Below, one piece after another: positions 6,734-13,197 of a stretch of DNA of 16,137 bases (within the stretch, counting starts at the first letter, position 1; every line of letters starts with the position of its first letter). The stretch spans positions 1 through 16,137 of the forward strand of contig JBEILF010000049.1 in NCBI GenBank assembly GCA_040379385.1, read 5' to 3'. Source of the DNA: UKL13-2 sp040379385 (GTDB lineage Bacteria > Pseudomonadota > Gammaproteobacteria > Burkholderiales > Usitatibacteraceae). The notes under the pieces were generated by a model that saw only the letters and a program-made list of their open reading frames with translations, searched no databases and had not been told where the DNA came from. A program made the translations under genes and the position numbers.

Positions 6734-6999
6734 TTAGCGTGGGCGCGGGCTGTACATTCGCTGTGGAGCAACTTGATGGCAGCGTGTTTGCCATGTGCGC
6801 TGCCTGCTCTCGTAGCAAAGCCAGCTGTGCCGTGGTCGATCAGGCGAAAAATCACTCGCCGACTCGTTTGTCGTGTGCAATATCTGCACGCGCTCTGAAT
6901 AGCGAATGAAGCCTTCGCTAGCGAGACACGCACTGCAACACTCTCACCGCTTCTGCGCTGTCACCCAATCGGCGGCGGAAGTCACTGGATAAATGATCA
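6734..6999. other. Hairpin-dense convergent gap without a credible gene
   Basis: No reading frame here looks like a protein. A GTG-initiated 82-codon minus frame at 6685-6933 has atypical composition and no family resemblance. The stretch is instead rich in short perfect or near-perfect hairpins. GGCAGCG/CGCTGCC is at 6778-6784 and 6798-6804. GGCGA/TCGCC is at 6843-6847 and 6856-6860. CGTGTGCA/TGCACGCG is at 6872-6879 and 6885-6892 with a 5-nt loop. TAGCGAA/TTCGCTA is at 6900-6906 and 6914-6920. It is the 3' flank of cydB and acyP. No CydX-like small ORF follows cydB. Confidence 0.5.
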
Positions 7000-8022
7000 C
7001 TAATAGTAGGTGAGTTCGCGCGCCTTACCCCAGAACACACGGTAAGCGTAGATGGTGTAGCCAAAGATCGCCGGCAACACCATGGCGGCACCGACCAAAA
7101 TTATCTTCAGTGATTCCGGCGCGCTCGCTGCCTGCCAGATATCGATATGATCGACCACAAGATAAGGGAACAGGCTGTAAGCGAGTCCATAGAAGGCCAA
7201 CAAGAAAACACCCACCGTCGCTGCGAACGGCACCCAGGCACCGTATTCATTTCCTTCGGCGAGTCGCTTGGGCAGGCGACGCAGGGCGCGATCAATCACA
7301 AAAAAGAGCACGGCGGTGGCGATCGGGATCGGCATCAACATAAAAAGATATGGCAGGGTGAACCACTTTTCAAAAATGCGCTCGCTTACCATTGGTGTAA
7401 CGATCGAAATCGCCGCTATGCCGAGCCCCGTCAACCAGAGACTGCGTTGCGCCCAGACCACCGCTTGCTTCTGTAACTCGCCAGAGGTCTTCATCAGCAG
7501 CCAGCCGCTACCCAGCAGCCCATACCCCGCACATAAACACAGTCCTGTGATGAGAGCGAACATGAGCGATAGTGCGCCATAGTTAAAGCCGGTGATGTAG
7601 AGCCCCAGCATCACCCCCTGTGAAAATGAGGCTAACAGCGAGCCTGCATAAAACGCAAAATTCCACAGTGGCTTTTGATGCGCCCGCGCCTTGACGCGGA
7701 AGTCAAAGGCGACACCTCGCAAGATAAGTCCGAGCAGCATCACTGCGACCGGTAGGTATAGCGCGGTGAGAATGACGCCGTGCGCCGCAGGAAACGCCAC
7801 CAGCAAGATGCCCACGCCCAATACCAGCCAGGTTTCGTTTGCATCCCAGAACGGTCCGATTGATGAAATCATCACGTCCTTCTGTTCATCAGGCGCATCG
7901 TTGAGAAGGATCCCGACACCCAAGTCGTAGCCATCGAGAATCACATACGCCAGCATGGAGATGCCCATCAGCCCCAGGAAAACCACCGCCAACCATTTGC
8001 CATCTTCGAACATTTCCATCAT
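7000..8022 (-). CDS. cydB: Cytochrome bd ubiquinol oxidase subunit II (CydB/CioB)
   Basis: CydB is the second membrane subunit of the quinol-oxidising bd oxidase, which reduces O2 to water without pumping protons. The 340-residue protein is almost entirely transmembrane helices (about eight or nine). It shows family landmarks: ILDGYDLGVGILL at about 28-40, GPFWDANETWLVLGVG at 56-71, and FPAAHGVILTALYLP at 77-91. The length is typical of the CIO-like group, shorter than E. coli CydB (379). Two adjacent ATGs (8020-8022, 8017-8019) are possible. GGAG at 8026-8029 is 3 nt from the first and 6 nt from the second, so the second is at least as likely. The cydA stop is 13 nt upstream, so the two are cotranscribed. 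No cydX follows. Confidence 0.96.
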   Translation of the reverse strand: MMEMFEDGKWLAVVFLGLMGISMLAYVILDGYDLGVGILLNDAPDEQKDVMISSIGPFWDANETWLVLGVGILLVAFPAAHGVILTALYLPVAVMLLGLILRGVAFDFRVKARAHQKPLWNFAFYAGSLLASFSQGVMLGLYITGFNYGALSLMFALITGLCLCAGYGLLGSGWLLMKTSGELQKQAVVWAQRSLWLTGLGIAAISIVTPMVSERIFEKWFTLPYLFMLMPIPIATAVLFFVIDRALRRLPKRLAEGNEYGAWVPFAATVGVFLLAFYGLAYSLFPYLVVDHIDIWQAASAPESLKIILVGAAMVLPAIFGYTIYAYRVFWGKARELTYY

Positions 8023-8035
8023 CAGCTCCGGTGGT

Positions 8036-9412
8036 TTATTGTTTGCTTGTTGTCAATTGAGGGGTGATGGACGCACCGGCAACTTCAGGCGACGGCGTGT
8101 CTTTGCTTGGCTCACCGGCTTTGCGCGCGAGATAAAACACCACCGAGATGTACGAGATGGTTAACAACACGTAGGTGGTGAGATACATGAAGAACGTCGT
8201 GGCAATCATGCCGCTGCTTACGCTCGACGCGGCATCAGCGGTGCGTAACACGCCATAAACGAGAAACGGCTGGCGACCGATCTCGGTGACGTACCACCCG
8301 GCGACGGTCGCGACCCAGCCGGAGAAACTCATGCCGATCAATGCGCGTGTCAGCCACGGGTGCGTCTCGCCTTTGCGCTTTAATTGCCATGCCGCCAGCC
8401 ACGAGACCGCCAGCATCAGCACACCAACCCCGACCATGATGCGAAATGCCCAGAATACTTGCAGGACCGGCGGGTGTTTGCCGACGAATTCATTCAAGCC
8501 CTTAATCTCGCCGTTGGCGTCGTGGGTCAAGATCAAACTCGCTAACTTGGGAATGCCAATTTCGTATTTGTTGGTGCGAGTCTTTTCGTCGGGAATCGCA
8601 AACAGCAGCACCGGCACACCGCGTTCGGTGTTCCACAGTCCTTCCATCGCCGCAACTTTTGCCGGCTGATGTTTGAGGGTATTCAAGCCGTGCATATCGC
8701 CGGCAAAAATCTGCAACGGGATGAGTATCGCCGCCAGATAAACGCCGGTCTTTAACGCCGCCATTACCGAAGCGGCGCGATCACCGCGAAACCAGCGATA
8801 CGCCGAGATGCCCGCCACTAGAAACGCCACCGTCAGCCCCGAGGCCAACATCATGTGCGTGAAGCGGTATGGGAGTGATGGATTAAACACAATGGCGAAC
8901 CAATCCGTCGCGTGCGCTTTGCCATTGATCATTTCGAAGCCAACGGGCGTTTGCATCCAGGAGTTAAGCACCAAAATCCAAAACGCCGACATAGTGGTTC
9001 CGATTGCGACTAACAGCGTGGCAATCGTATGCACACGGTTGGACACTCGGTTAAATCCAAACAACATGATGCCGAGGAAGGTCGCTTCCAAAAAAAACGC
9101 CGTCAGCACTTCGTAGGCCAGCAGGGGGCCGGCAATATTGCCAACGGTTTCCATAAACCCCGGCCAGTTGGTGCCGAACTGAAAGCTCATGGTGATGCCG
9201 CTCACTACACCGAGCGCGAACGTCAGCGCAAAAATCTTCACCCAAAACTTATAGGCATCCATCCATTTCATGTCACCAGTGCTGTTGTATCGCATCTTAA
9301 AAAACAGCAGCACCCAGGTCAGCGAGATCGAAATCGTCGGAAACAGAATGTGAAACGTAATGTTTGCGCCGAACTGGGCGCGTGCGAGCAACACTGGATC
9401 GATATCAAACAT
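8036..9412 (-). CDS. cydA: Cytochrome bd ubiquinol oxidase subunit I, short-Q-loop (CIO-like) type
   Basis: CydA carries the three haems and the quinol site of the bd oxidase in the inner membrane. Expected ligands are present: His21, His186, and a Met in FRIMVG (Met326) matching the axial haem residues. Glu101 and Glu109 in YEVLTAFFLEATFLG match the proton-path glutamates. GRQP is at 379-382. The Q-loop residues Lys252 and Glu257 (AKVAAMEGLW) are conserved. The 458-residue length and the short stretch after residue 257 place it with the short-Q-loop, CioA-type enzymes rather than the 522-residue E. coli CydA. A subset of these is known to be cyanide-insensitive. The last 25 or so residues are a hydrophilic Ser/Pro/Thr-rich tail. 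The start ATG is at 9410-9412, 63 nt after the regulator gene, and cydB follows. Confidence 0.97.
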   Translation of the reverse strand: MFDIDPVLLARAQFGANITFHILFPTISISLTWVLLFFKMRYNSTGDMKWMDAYKFWVKIFALTFALGVVSGITMSFQFGTNWPGFMETVGNIAGPLLAYEVLTAFFLEATFLGIMLFGFNRVSNRVHTIATLLVAIGTTMSAFWILVLNSWMQTPVGFEMINGKAHATDWFAIVFNPSLPYRFTHMMLASGLTVAFLVAGISAYRWFRGDRAASVMAALKTGVYLAAILIPLQIFAGDMHGLNTLKHQPAKVAAMEGLWNTERGVPVLLFAIPDEKTRTNKYEIGIPKLASLILTHDANGEIKGLNEFVGKHPPVLQVFWAFRIMVGVGVLMLAVSWLAAWQLKRKGETHPWLTRALIGMSFSGWVATVAGWYVTEIGRQPFLVYGVLRTADAASSVSSGMIATTFFMYLTTYVLLTISYISVVFYLARKAGEPSKDTPSPEVAGASITPQLTTSKQ

Positions 9413-9475
9413 ATGCGTCTTTCACTTGAGCGGAATATTTAGCCAGCGGCGGTGGCGTTCATCCGTCCTTGCAGA

Positions 9476-10108
9476 TCAGTTGGATTGCGGGGGCTGCGGG
9501 GGCTGCGTGGGTTGCGTGGATGGCGTTTCGGCGTCAACTGCGCGTGTAGACGTGGTGCCGCCACTAGCGACCCCTTTCAGTTTGTCCTTCATCTCCAAAA
9601 ACTTCGTCACCCGCGTACCCATTTTCATGAGTTGCTGCAGCGTCTCGGGTTCAAGCTTTTGGATGTCGTTGAACCACATCGTCGCCATCTCGATGAGGTC
9701 GTGCATCGCCTTCATGCGTTGCTGCACATGACGATCTTCGGCGCTGGATGGTGCGGCCATCAACGCGTCGCGCAGCATCGACAGTGTTGGATCGATTTCG
9801 CGTTTGCGGCGCTCTTCGGCGAGAGTGCGAAAGATTGCCCAGACGTCTTCCGGGGCTGAAAAATACTCGCGTCGATCATTCGGCAAGTGTTGCAGCTTGG
9901 TCAGTCGCCACGACTCGAGTTCTTTAAGTCCCATGCTGACATTGGAGCGCGAAAAATTTAGCGCCTCGGCAATGTCGTCGGCATTCAGCGGGCGCTCGGA
10001 GACGTACAACAGCGCGTAGATTTGGCCGACGGTCCGATTGATCCCCCAGCGGCTCCCCATTTCACCGAAATGGAGGACAAAGTTTTGTGCAAGTGGCGTG
10101 AGATTCAT
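9476..10108 (-). CDS. GbsR/MarR-family transcriptional regulator of the cyd operon
   Basis: This is a winged-helix DNA-binding protein of 210 residues. The N-terminal part fits the GbsR branch of the MarR superfamily: NFVLHFGEMGSRWGINRTVG at residues 9-28, then a helix-turn-helix around 41-66 (LNADDIAEALNFSRSNVSMG), then a wing with PNDRREYF at 76-83. A helical dimerisation region runs to about 178. The last 25 residues are a low-complexity Thr/Gln/Pro tail encoded by 9-bp DNA repeats, so the tail is probably a recent expansion. It lies directly upstream of cydA on the same strand (63 nt). A perfect palindrome overlaps its own promoter, which suggests autoregulation and control of cydAB. The effector is unknown. 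No Shine-Dalgarno sequence is visible; a pyrimidine tract lies upstream. Confidence 0.87.
   Translation of the reverse strand: MNLTPLAQNFVLHFGEMGSRWGINRTVGQIYALLYVSERPLNADDIAEALNFSRSNVSMGLKELESWRLTKLQHLPNDRREYFSAPEDVWAIFRTLAEERRKREIDPTLSMLRDALMAAPSSAEDRHVQQRMKAMHDLIEMATMWFNDIQKLEPETLQQLMKMGTRVTKFLEMKDKLKGVASGGTTSTRAVDAETPSTQPTQPPQPPQSN
9486..9521. repeat. 9-bp tandem repeat in the 3' end of the regulator gene
   Basis: Four consecutive 9-bp units on the plus strand read TGCGGGGGC, TGCGGGGGC, TGCGTGGGT and TGCGTGGAT. They encode the Pro/Gln/Thr tail of the regulator in frame on the minus strand. Because the unit is a multiple of three, copy changes would alter tail length without breaking the frame. 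Confidence 0.85.
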
Positions 10109-10146
10109 GCTGATTTGAAGGGGAAAGCGAAAGGAAGTTCCTGCAT

Positions 10147-10164
10147 TTTCAGTAATTACTGAAA
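10147..10164. promoter_or_regulatory. Perfect 18-bp palindrome, likely operator of the gbsR-cydAB operon
   Basis: TTTCAGTAATTACTGAAA is a perfect palindrome. It shares a base with the -10 box at 10164-10169 and covers the expected transcription start near 10156-10158. A dimeric winged-helix protein bound here would block the promoter. The nearest gene encodes such a protein, so autorepression is the simplest reading. No second full copy is seen in the window, but GAAATTA recurs at 10161-10167 and 10171-10177. Confidence 0.75.
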
Positions 10165-10191
10165 TTATAGGAAATTACCCGTATATGGCAA
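10164..10191 (-). promoter_or_regulatory. Sigma70-type promoter of the gbsR-cydAB operon
   Basis: On the minus strand TTGCCA (10191-10186) is followed by a 16-bp spacer and a perfect TATAAT (10169-10164). This is 11 of 12 matches to the consensus hexamers. It points towards the regulator gene with a leader of about 50 nt and is the strongest promoter in the window. Confidence 0.75.
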
Positions 10192-10202
10192 CCCGTTGAA
10201 GG

Positions 10203-10240
10203 ACGCGCATTTCCAGACACTTTTGACTGGAAAAGCGCGC
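10203..10240 (-). terminator. Strong hairpin after phaM
   Basis: Arms at 10203-10216 and 10227-10240 (message sense GCGCGCTTTTCCAG and CTGGAAATGCGCGT) pair over 12 bases plus a terminal wobble with one mismatch. They enclose a 10-nt loop. The hairpin begins 5 nt after the phaM stop and ends before the promoter of the next operon, so it separates the two units. No long U run follows, so termination may need Rho or the structure may mainly stabilise the 3' end. Confidence 0.6.
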
Positions 10241-10245
10241 CTAAA

Positions 10246-10731
10246 CTAGAGTCTCTTTTTCTTAGCTGTGCGCGGTTTTGTACCGCGGGCAGATGGAGAA
10301 CGCTTTTTACTCGCGTAGTCAGGCCCGCTGCGCGACTCTGTTGGCATCATTTGTGCCATCCAAGCGCTCGGATTGAATGCGGCGGCGTACTTGGCCATGT
10401 CGTCACTCGAAAACGCATTGCCCATTGATTCGCGCGCCTCACCCATTTGGCGAAGTGCGTCGCGCTGGTACTCCATTGTTTTTATTGACCATTCCACCGC
10501 TGCAGCCTGGCCGCGTAGCCACATGAGCACGACGCCAAACTCATTAATCTTCTTCTCAAGTTGCTCAGCGTCCATCACTGCAAGTCCAAACGCAGCCCCT
10601 GGACTGGCACCGAATCCGGGCATGCCCCCCTGCCCGGCAAGTCCGCCCGGCGCAGGTGCGCCGCCCGTCATCACTCGCAGCAATTCAAAATAATCCGGCA
10701 GCGGCGGGCTAGATTTGGAAGTGTCAGCCAT
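10246..10731 (-). CDS. phaM: PhaM-like PHA granule-associated protein
   Basis: PhaM-type proteins bind PHA synthase and granules and anchor granules to the nucleoid in Ralstonia. This 161-residue product has the same layout. There is an N-terminal segment with LPDYFELLRVM, a Gly/Pro/Ala-rich linker at about 23-48, and an amphipathic helical region at about 55-100. That region (EKKINEF, VVLMWL, TMEYQRDALRQM) follows the PhaM pattern of a short helix, a W-L motif and an EVQR-like motif. The C-terminal tail at 141-161 is rich in Lys and Arg (KPRTAKKKRL), like the DNA-binding tail of PhaM. Its ATG follows the phaZ stop with no gap (TAAATG), so the genes are coupled. The genetic context supports the call, but similarity is modest; a generic phasin-like protein is the alternative. 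Confidence 0.68.
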   Translation of the reverse strand: MADTSKSSPPLPDYFELLRVMTGGAPAPGGLAGQGGMPGFGASPGAAFGLAVMDAEQLEKKINEFGVVLMWLRGQAAAVEWSIKTMEYQRDALRQMGEARESMGNAFSSDDMAKYAAAFNPSAWMAQMMPTESRSGPDYASKKRSPSARGTKPRTAKKKRL

Positions 10732-11964
10732 TTAGCCGTGGTGCTTGTTGACGAAGTCACGAATCTTTGGATAAATCGTCTCACGATACTTGCGACCGGA
10801 AAAAATGCCGTAGTGACCGACTGCCGGGGCGGTCAAATGTTGTGCACAAGATGCGGCCAAATTGCTGCACAAGGTATGGGCCGCAGCCGTTTGTCCGCTA
10901 CCGGAAATGTCATCCAGCTCACCTTCGATGGTGAACAGCGCCGTATTTCGTATCGTCTCCGGACGCACCTTCTCGCCCGCGACGACCAACGTTCCCTTAG
11001 CCAAGCTCTGCTCGTGGAACACGCGCACGATGGTGTCGAGGTAGTACTCGGCAGGCAAGTCCATCACCGCGTTGTACTCGTCATAAAAACGACGATGCGC
11101 CTCTGCCGACTCACCATCACCGGCAACAAGATGCTTGTAGTACTCTTGGTGCGACTCCCAATGCCGCTCCGGATTCATCGCGACAAACCCGGTGAGCTGC
11201 AAAAATCCGGGATAGACGCGTCGCATCGCGCCTGGATACTTCACCGGCACACGCTGGATCACGTTCTGTTCAAACCACCAAAGCGGACGGCGAGTGGCGA
11301 AATCGTTTACCGAGGTCGGGTTCTTTCTGGTATCGATCGGCCCACCCATCATCGTCATTGAGGTCGGCAGTTTTTCCCCGCGCGCTGCCATCAATGCAAT
11401 CGCCGCTAACACCGGTACCGTCGGCTGACATACCGAAACAATATGCAGCTTACCACCAGAACGCTGCTGCATAAAACGAATGGAATCTTCAACATATGCG
11501 ACGTAATCGTCGAAGTGGAAGGGACCTTCGGCGAGCGAAACTTCGCGCGCATCTTTCCAATCGGTGATGGTGATGTCGTGATCTGGGAGCATGGTGCGCA
11601 CCGTGTCGCGCAGCAGCGTCGAGAAGTGCCCGGACAGCGGCGCGAACACCAGCACTTGGGGCTCGGCTTTGCGCTTGACTGATTTGCCAAAATTGCGCAG
11701 CTGGCAAAATGGCAGATCTAGGAGAACGCTCTCAGTAACATCTGCCGGTTCGCCATCAACCTGCACCTGGGTAATGCCAAAGGCTGGGCGCTCGTATCGC
11801 CCGGTCAAACGCAGCATCAGGTCAAAACCAGCAGCTGCGCGATTCGATGCGGGAACATAGGAGAGCGGCGACATTGGGCTCTGCAACGCGTCAACACTAG
11901 CCTGCGCCCACCAACGCCACGGCTCCATGATGGAGCGCTGAAATTCGTGCATTTGATACAACAT
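10732..11964 (-). CDS. phaZ: Intracellular polyhydroxyalkanoate depolymerase
   Basis: This enzyme degrades stored PHA (mainly polyhydroxybutyrate) in native granules by thiolysis or hydrolysis. The 410-residue protein is an alpha/beta-hydrolase of the PhaZa1 type, with a cysteine nucleophile in place of serine. It has Cys179 in SVCQPTVPVL, Asp351 in EGELDDISGSGQT and His384 in VGHYGIFSG. These line up with Cys183, Asp355 and His388 of Ralstonia PhaZa1 at a constant offset of 4. MLYQMHEF and MEPWRWWA at the N-terminus are typical. The ATG at 11962-11964 has AGGAG 8 nt upstream. A longer frame to 12051 lacks both family similarity and a ribosome site. phaM follows directly, forming a storage-turnover operon. 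Confidence 0.95.
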   Translation of the reverse strand: MLYQMHEFQRSIMEPWRWWAQASVDALQSPMSPLSYVPASNRAAAGFDLMLRLTGRYERPAFGITQVQVDGEPADVTESVLLDLPFCQLRNFGKSVKRKAEPQVLVFAPLSGHFSTLLRDTVRTMLPDHDITITDWKDAREVSLAEGPFHFDDYVAYVEDSIRFMQQRSGGKLHIVSVCQPTVPVLAAIALMAARGEKLPTSMTMMGGPIDTRKNPTSVNDFATRRPLWWFEQNVIQRVPVKYPGAMRRVYPGFLQLTGFVAMNPERHWESHQEYYKHLVAGDGESAEAHRRFYDEYNAVMDLPAEYYLDTIVRVFHEQSLAKGTLVVAGEKVRPETIRNTALFTIEGELDDISGSGQTAAAHTLCSNLAASCAQHLTAPAVGHYGIFSGRKYRETIYPKIRDFVNKHHG

Positions 11965-11972
11965 CAGTTTTT

Positions 11973-11977
11973 CTCCT
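11973..11977 (-). promoter_or_regulatory. Shine-Dalgarno of phaZ
   Basis: AGGAG in the message sense, 8 nt before the ATG at 11962-11964, decides this start over the longer frame that opens at 12051. It is the best ribosome-binding site in the window. Confidence 0.8.
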
Positions 11978-12077
11978 GAACACCCACCAGTAACGAATCG
12001 GACCATTTTGCCCTGCCGACTCAGAATTTCCAGCCAGATAACCACTGGCATACCGCCGCAATTATGACGTTAGCCAA

Positions 12078-12136
12078 TTCTACTGCGCTGCAACATCAAA
12101 AACGCAAAGTCTGCAAGTAACCACTTCTACTGCACT
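12078..12136. repeat. Spaced direct repeat in the phaZ/pip divergent gap
   Basis: TTCTACTGCGCT at 12078-12089 and TTCTACTGCACT at 12125-12136 match at 11 of 12 positions and start 47 bp apart. They sit in the gap between two divergent genes, so they could be paired regulator sites. A TTGACT hexamer begins 2 bp after the second copy (12138-12143) but has no -10 box at normal spacing. Confidence 0.4.
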
Positions 12137-12189
12137 TTTGACTTAGTGGTTGTATGCTTCGCCCTACAACGCCATTTTTCCGGGTTTTC

Positions 12190-13155
12190 ATGATGTCCAT
12201 TCCCACAAGAAGTGACTTTTATCCCCCAATTGAGCCCTACCAAACCGCCCGATTGGTACTCGATGACGTTCACACCATGCACTACGAGCAATCGGGGAAC
12301 CCGCACGGTGTGCCGGTTTTGTTCCTGCACGGGGGTCCGGGAGCCGGGGCTTCTGCTTCTCACCGGCAGTTCTTTGACCCAGCGTTCTACCGAATTGTCA
12401 TCTTTGATCAACGTGGCGCAGGGCGATCAACGCCACTCGGCGAGTTAGTCGACAACACCACGCCATTGCTGATCGATGACATTGAACGATTGCGCGGGAA
12501 GCTGGGCATCTCTCGCTGGGTGGTATTCGGCGGGTCGTGGGGCTCAACGCTTGCGCTAGCCTATGCCGAATACCATCCCAACCGCGTCATGGCGTTGGTA
12601 TTGCGCGGCATCTTCTTGTGCCGCCGATCCGAAATCGATTGGTTCTTGTATGGGCTTAAGAATATTTTTCCGGAAGCCTGGCGCAAATTTGCCGGCCACC
12701 TACCCGCACACCAGCGCAACAACATTCTCAAGGCCTATTACGCATTAATCACCGACCCTGACCCGGCCGTGCACATACCCGCAGCGCGGGCATGGAGTGT
12801 CTACGAAGGGTCTTGTTCCAGCCTGATTCCCAACGAGATGATTGTGGCCAACTTTGGTTCTGATCGGGTAGCACTAGGCCTTGCTAGGATGGAATCACAC
12901 TACTTCATGAACGATATCTTTCTACCTGAAAACTATCTGCTCAACAACATCGGTCGGATTCGCCACATCCCCACCACCATTGTTCAGGGACGCTACGACG
13001 TCGTTTGCCCAATCGTGTCGGCAGATGACTTGGTTCGCGCGTTTCCAGAAGCGCAATACCACATCATCAACGACGCAGGGCACTCCGCCTTTGAACCGGG
13101 TACCCGAGCGAAATTAATTGAGACTATGGAGCGCCTCAAGTCGCGCTTCGGTTAG
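12190..13155 (+). CDS. pip: Proline iminopeptidase
   Basis: This cytoplasmic serine peptidase (family S33) removes N-terminal proline from peptides. The sequence has the oxyanion motif HGGPGAG, DQRGAGRS, the nucleophile elbow GGSWGSTLALAYAE, the WSVYEGS segment and the acid residue in QGRYDVVCP. The catalytic histidine is in DAGHSAFEPG near the C-terminus. The product is 321 residues, the usual size, and YPPIEPY at about 11-17 is the normal N-terminal motif. I chose ATG 12190 (ATG 12193 is equally possible) over the longer frame from 12154, whose extra 12 residues are not family-like. No Shine-Dalgarno sequence is seen for any of them. The gene is divergent from phaZ and convergent with the following lipoprotein gene. 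Confidence 0.94.
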   Translation: MMSIPTRSDFYPPIEPYQTARLVLDDVHTMHYEQSGNPHGVPVLFLHGGPGAGASASHRQFFDPAFYRIVIFDQRGAGRSTPLGELVDNTTPLLIDDIERLRGKLGISRWVVFGGSWGSTLALAYAEYHPNRVMALVLRGIFLCRRSEIDWFLYGLKNIFPEAWRKFAGHLPAHQRNNILKAYYALITDPDPAVHIPAARAWSVYEGSCSSLIPNEMIVANFGSDRVALGLARMESHYFMNDIFLPENYLLNNIGRIRHIPTTIVQGRYDVVCPIVSADDLVRAFPEAQYHIINDAGHSAFEPGTRAKLIETMERLKSRFG

Positions 13156-13196
13156 AGCAGATTTAGAAAAGATGGGCGGTGAATCTGCTTCGCCCA
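13156..13196. terminator. Two mutually exclusive hairpins in a convergent gap
   Basis: AGCAGATT (13156-13163) pairs perfectly with AATCTGCT (13182-13189). TGGGCG (13173-13178) pairs perfectly with CGCCCA (13191-13196). The pairings interlock, and a one-base third loop makes a pseudoknot sterically unlikely, so they should be alternatives. They fill the 42-nt gap between the ends of pip and the lipoprotein gene, a position suited to bidirectional termination. No T run is present on either strand. Confidence 0.45.
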
Positions 13197-13197
13197 G

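Noticed and set aside
6685..6933. 82-codon GTG-initiated minus-strand gene
   Set aside because: It has no ribosome site, odd composition and no family resemblance, and it overlaps several inverted repeats.
9029..9442. 137-codon plus-strand frame
   Set aside because: It is antisense to the start of cydA, with basic low-information sequence typical of shadow frames.
10561..11361. 266-codon plus-strand frame
   Set aside because: It lies entirely antisense to phaM and phaZ, which have complete catalytic motifs, and shows no domain of its own.
11965..12051. Longer PhaZ starting at 12051
   Set aside because: AGGAG 8 nt before the ATG at 11964 and the family N-terminus MLYQMHEF support the shorter form.
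12138..12170. Promoter TTGACT with TACAAC for pip
   Set aside because: The spacer would be 21 bp, outside the usual 16-18.
13156..13196. H-type pseudoknot
   Set aside because: The third loop would be a single base spanning an 8-bp stem, which is sterically implausible.
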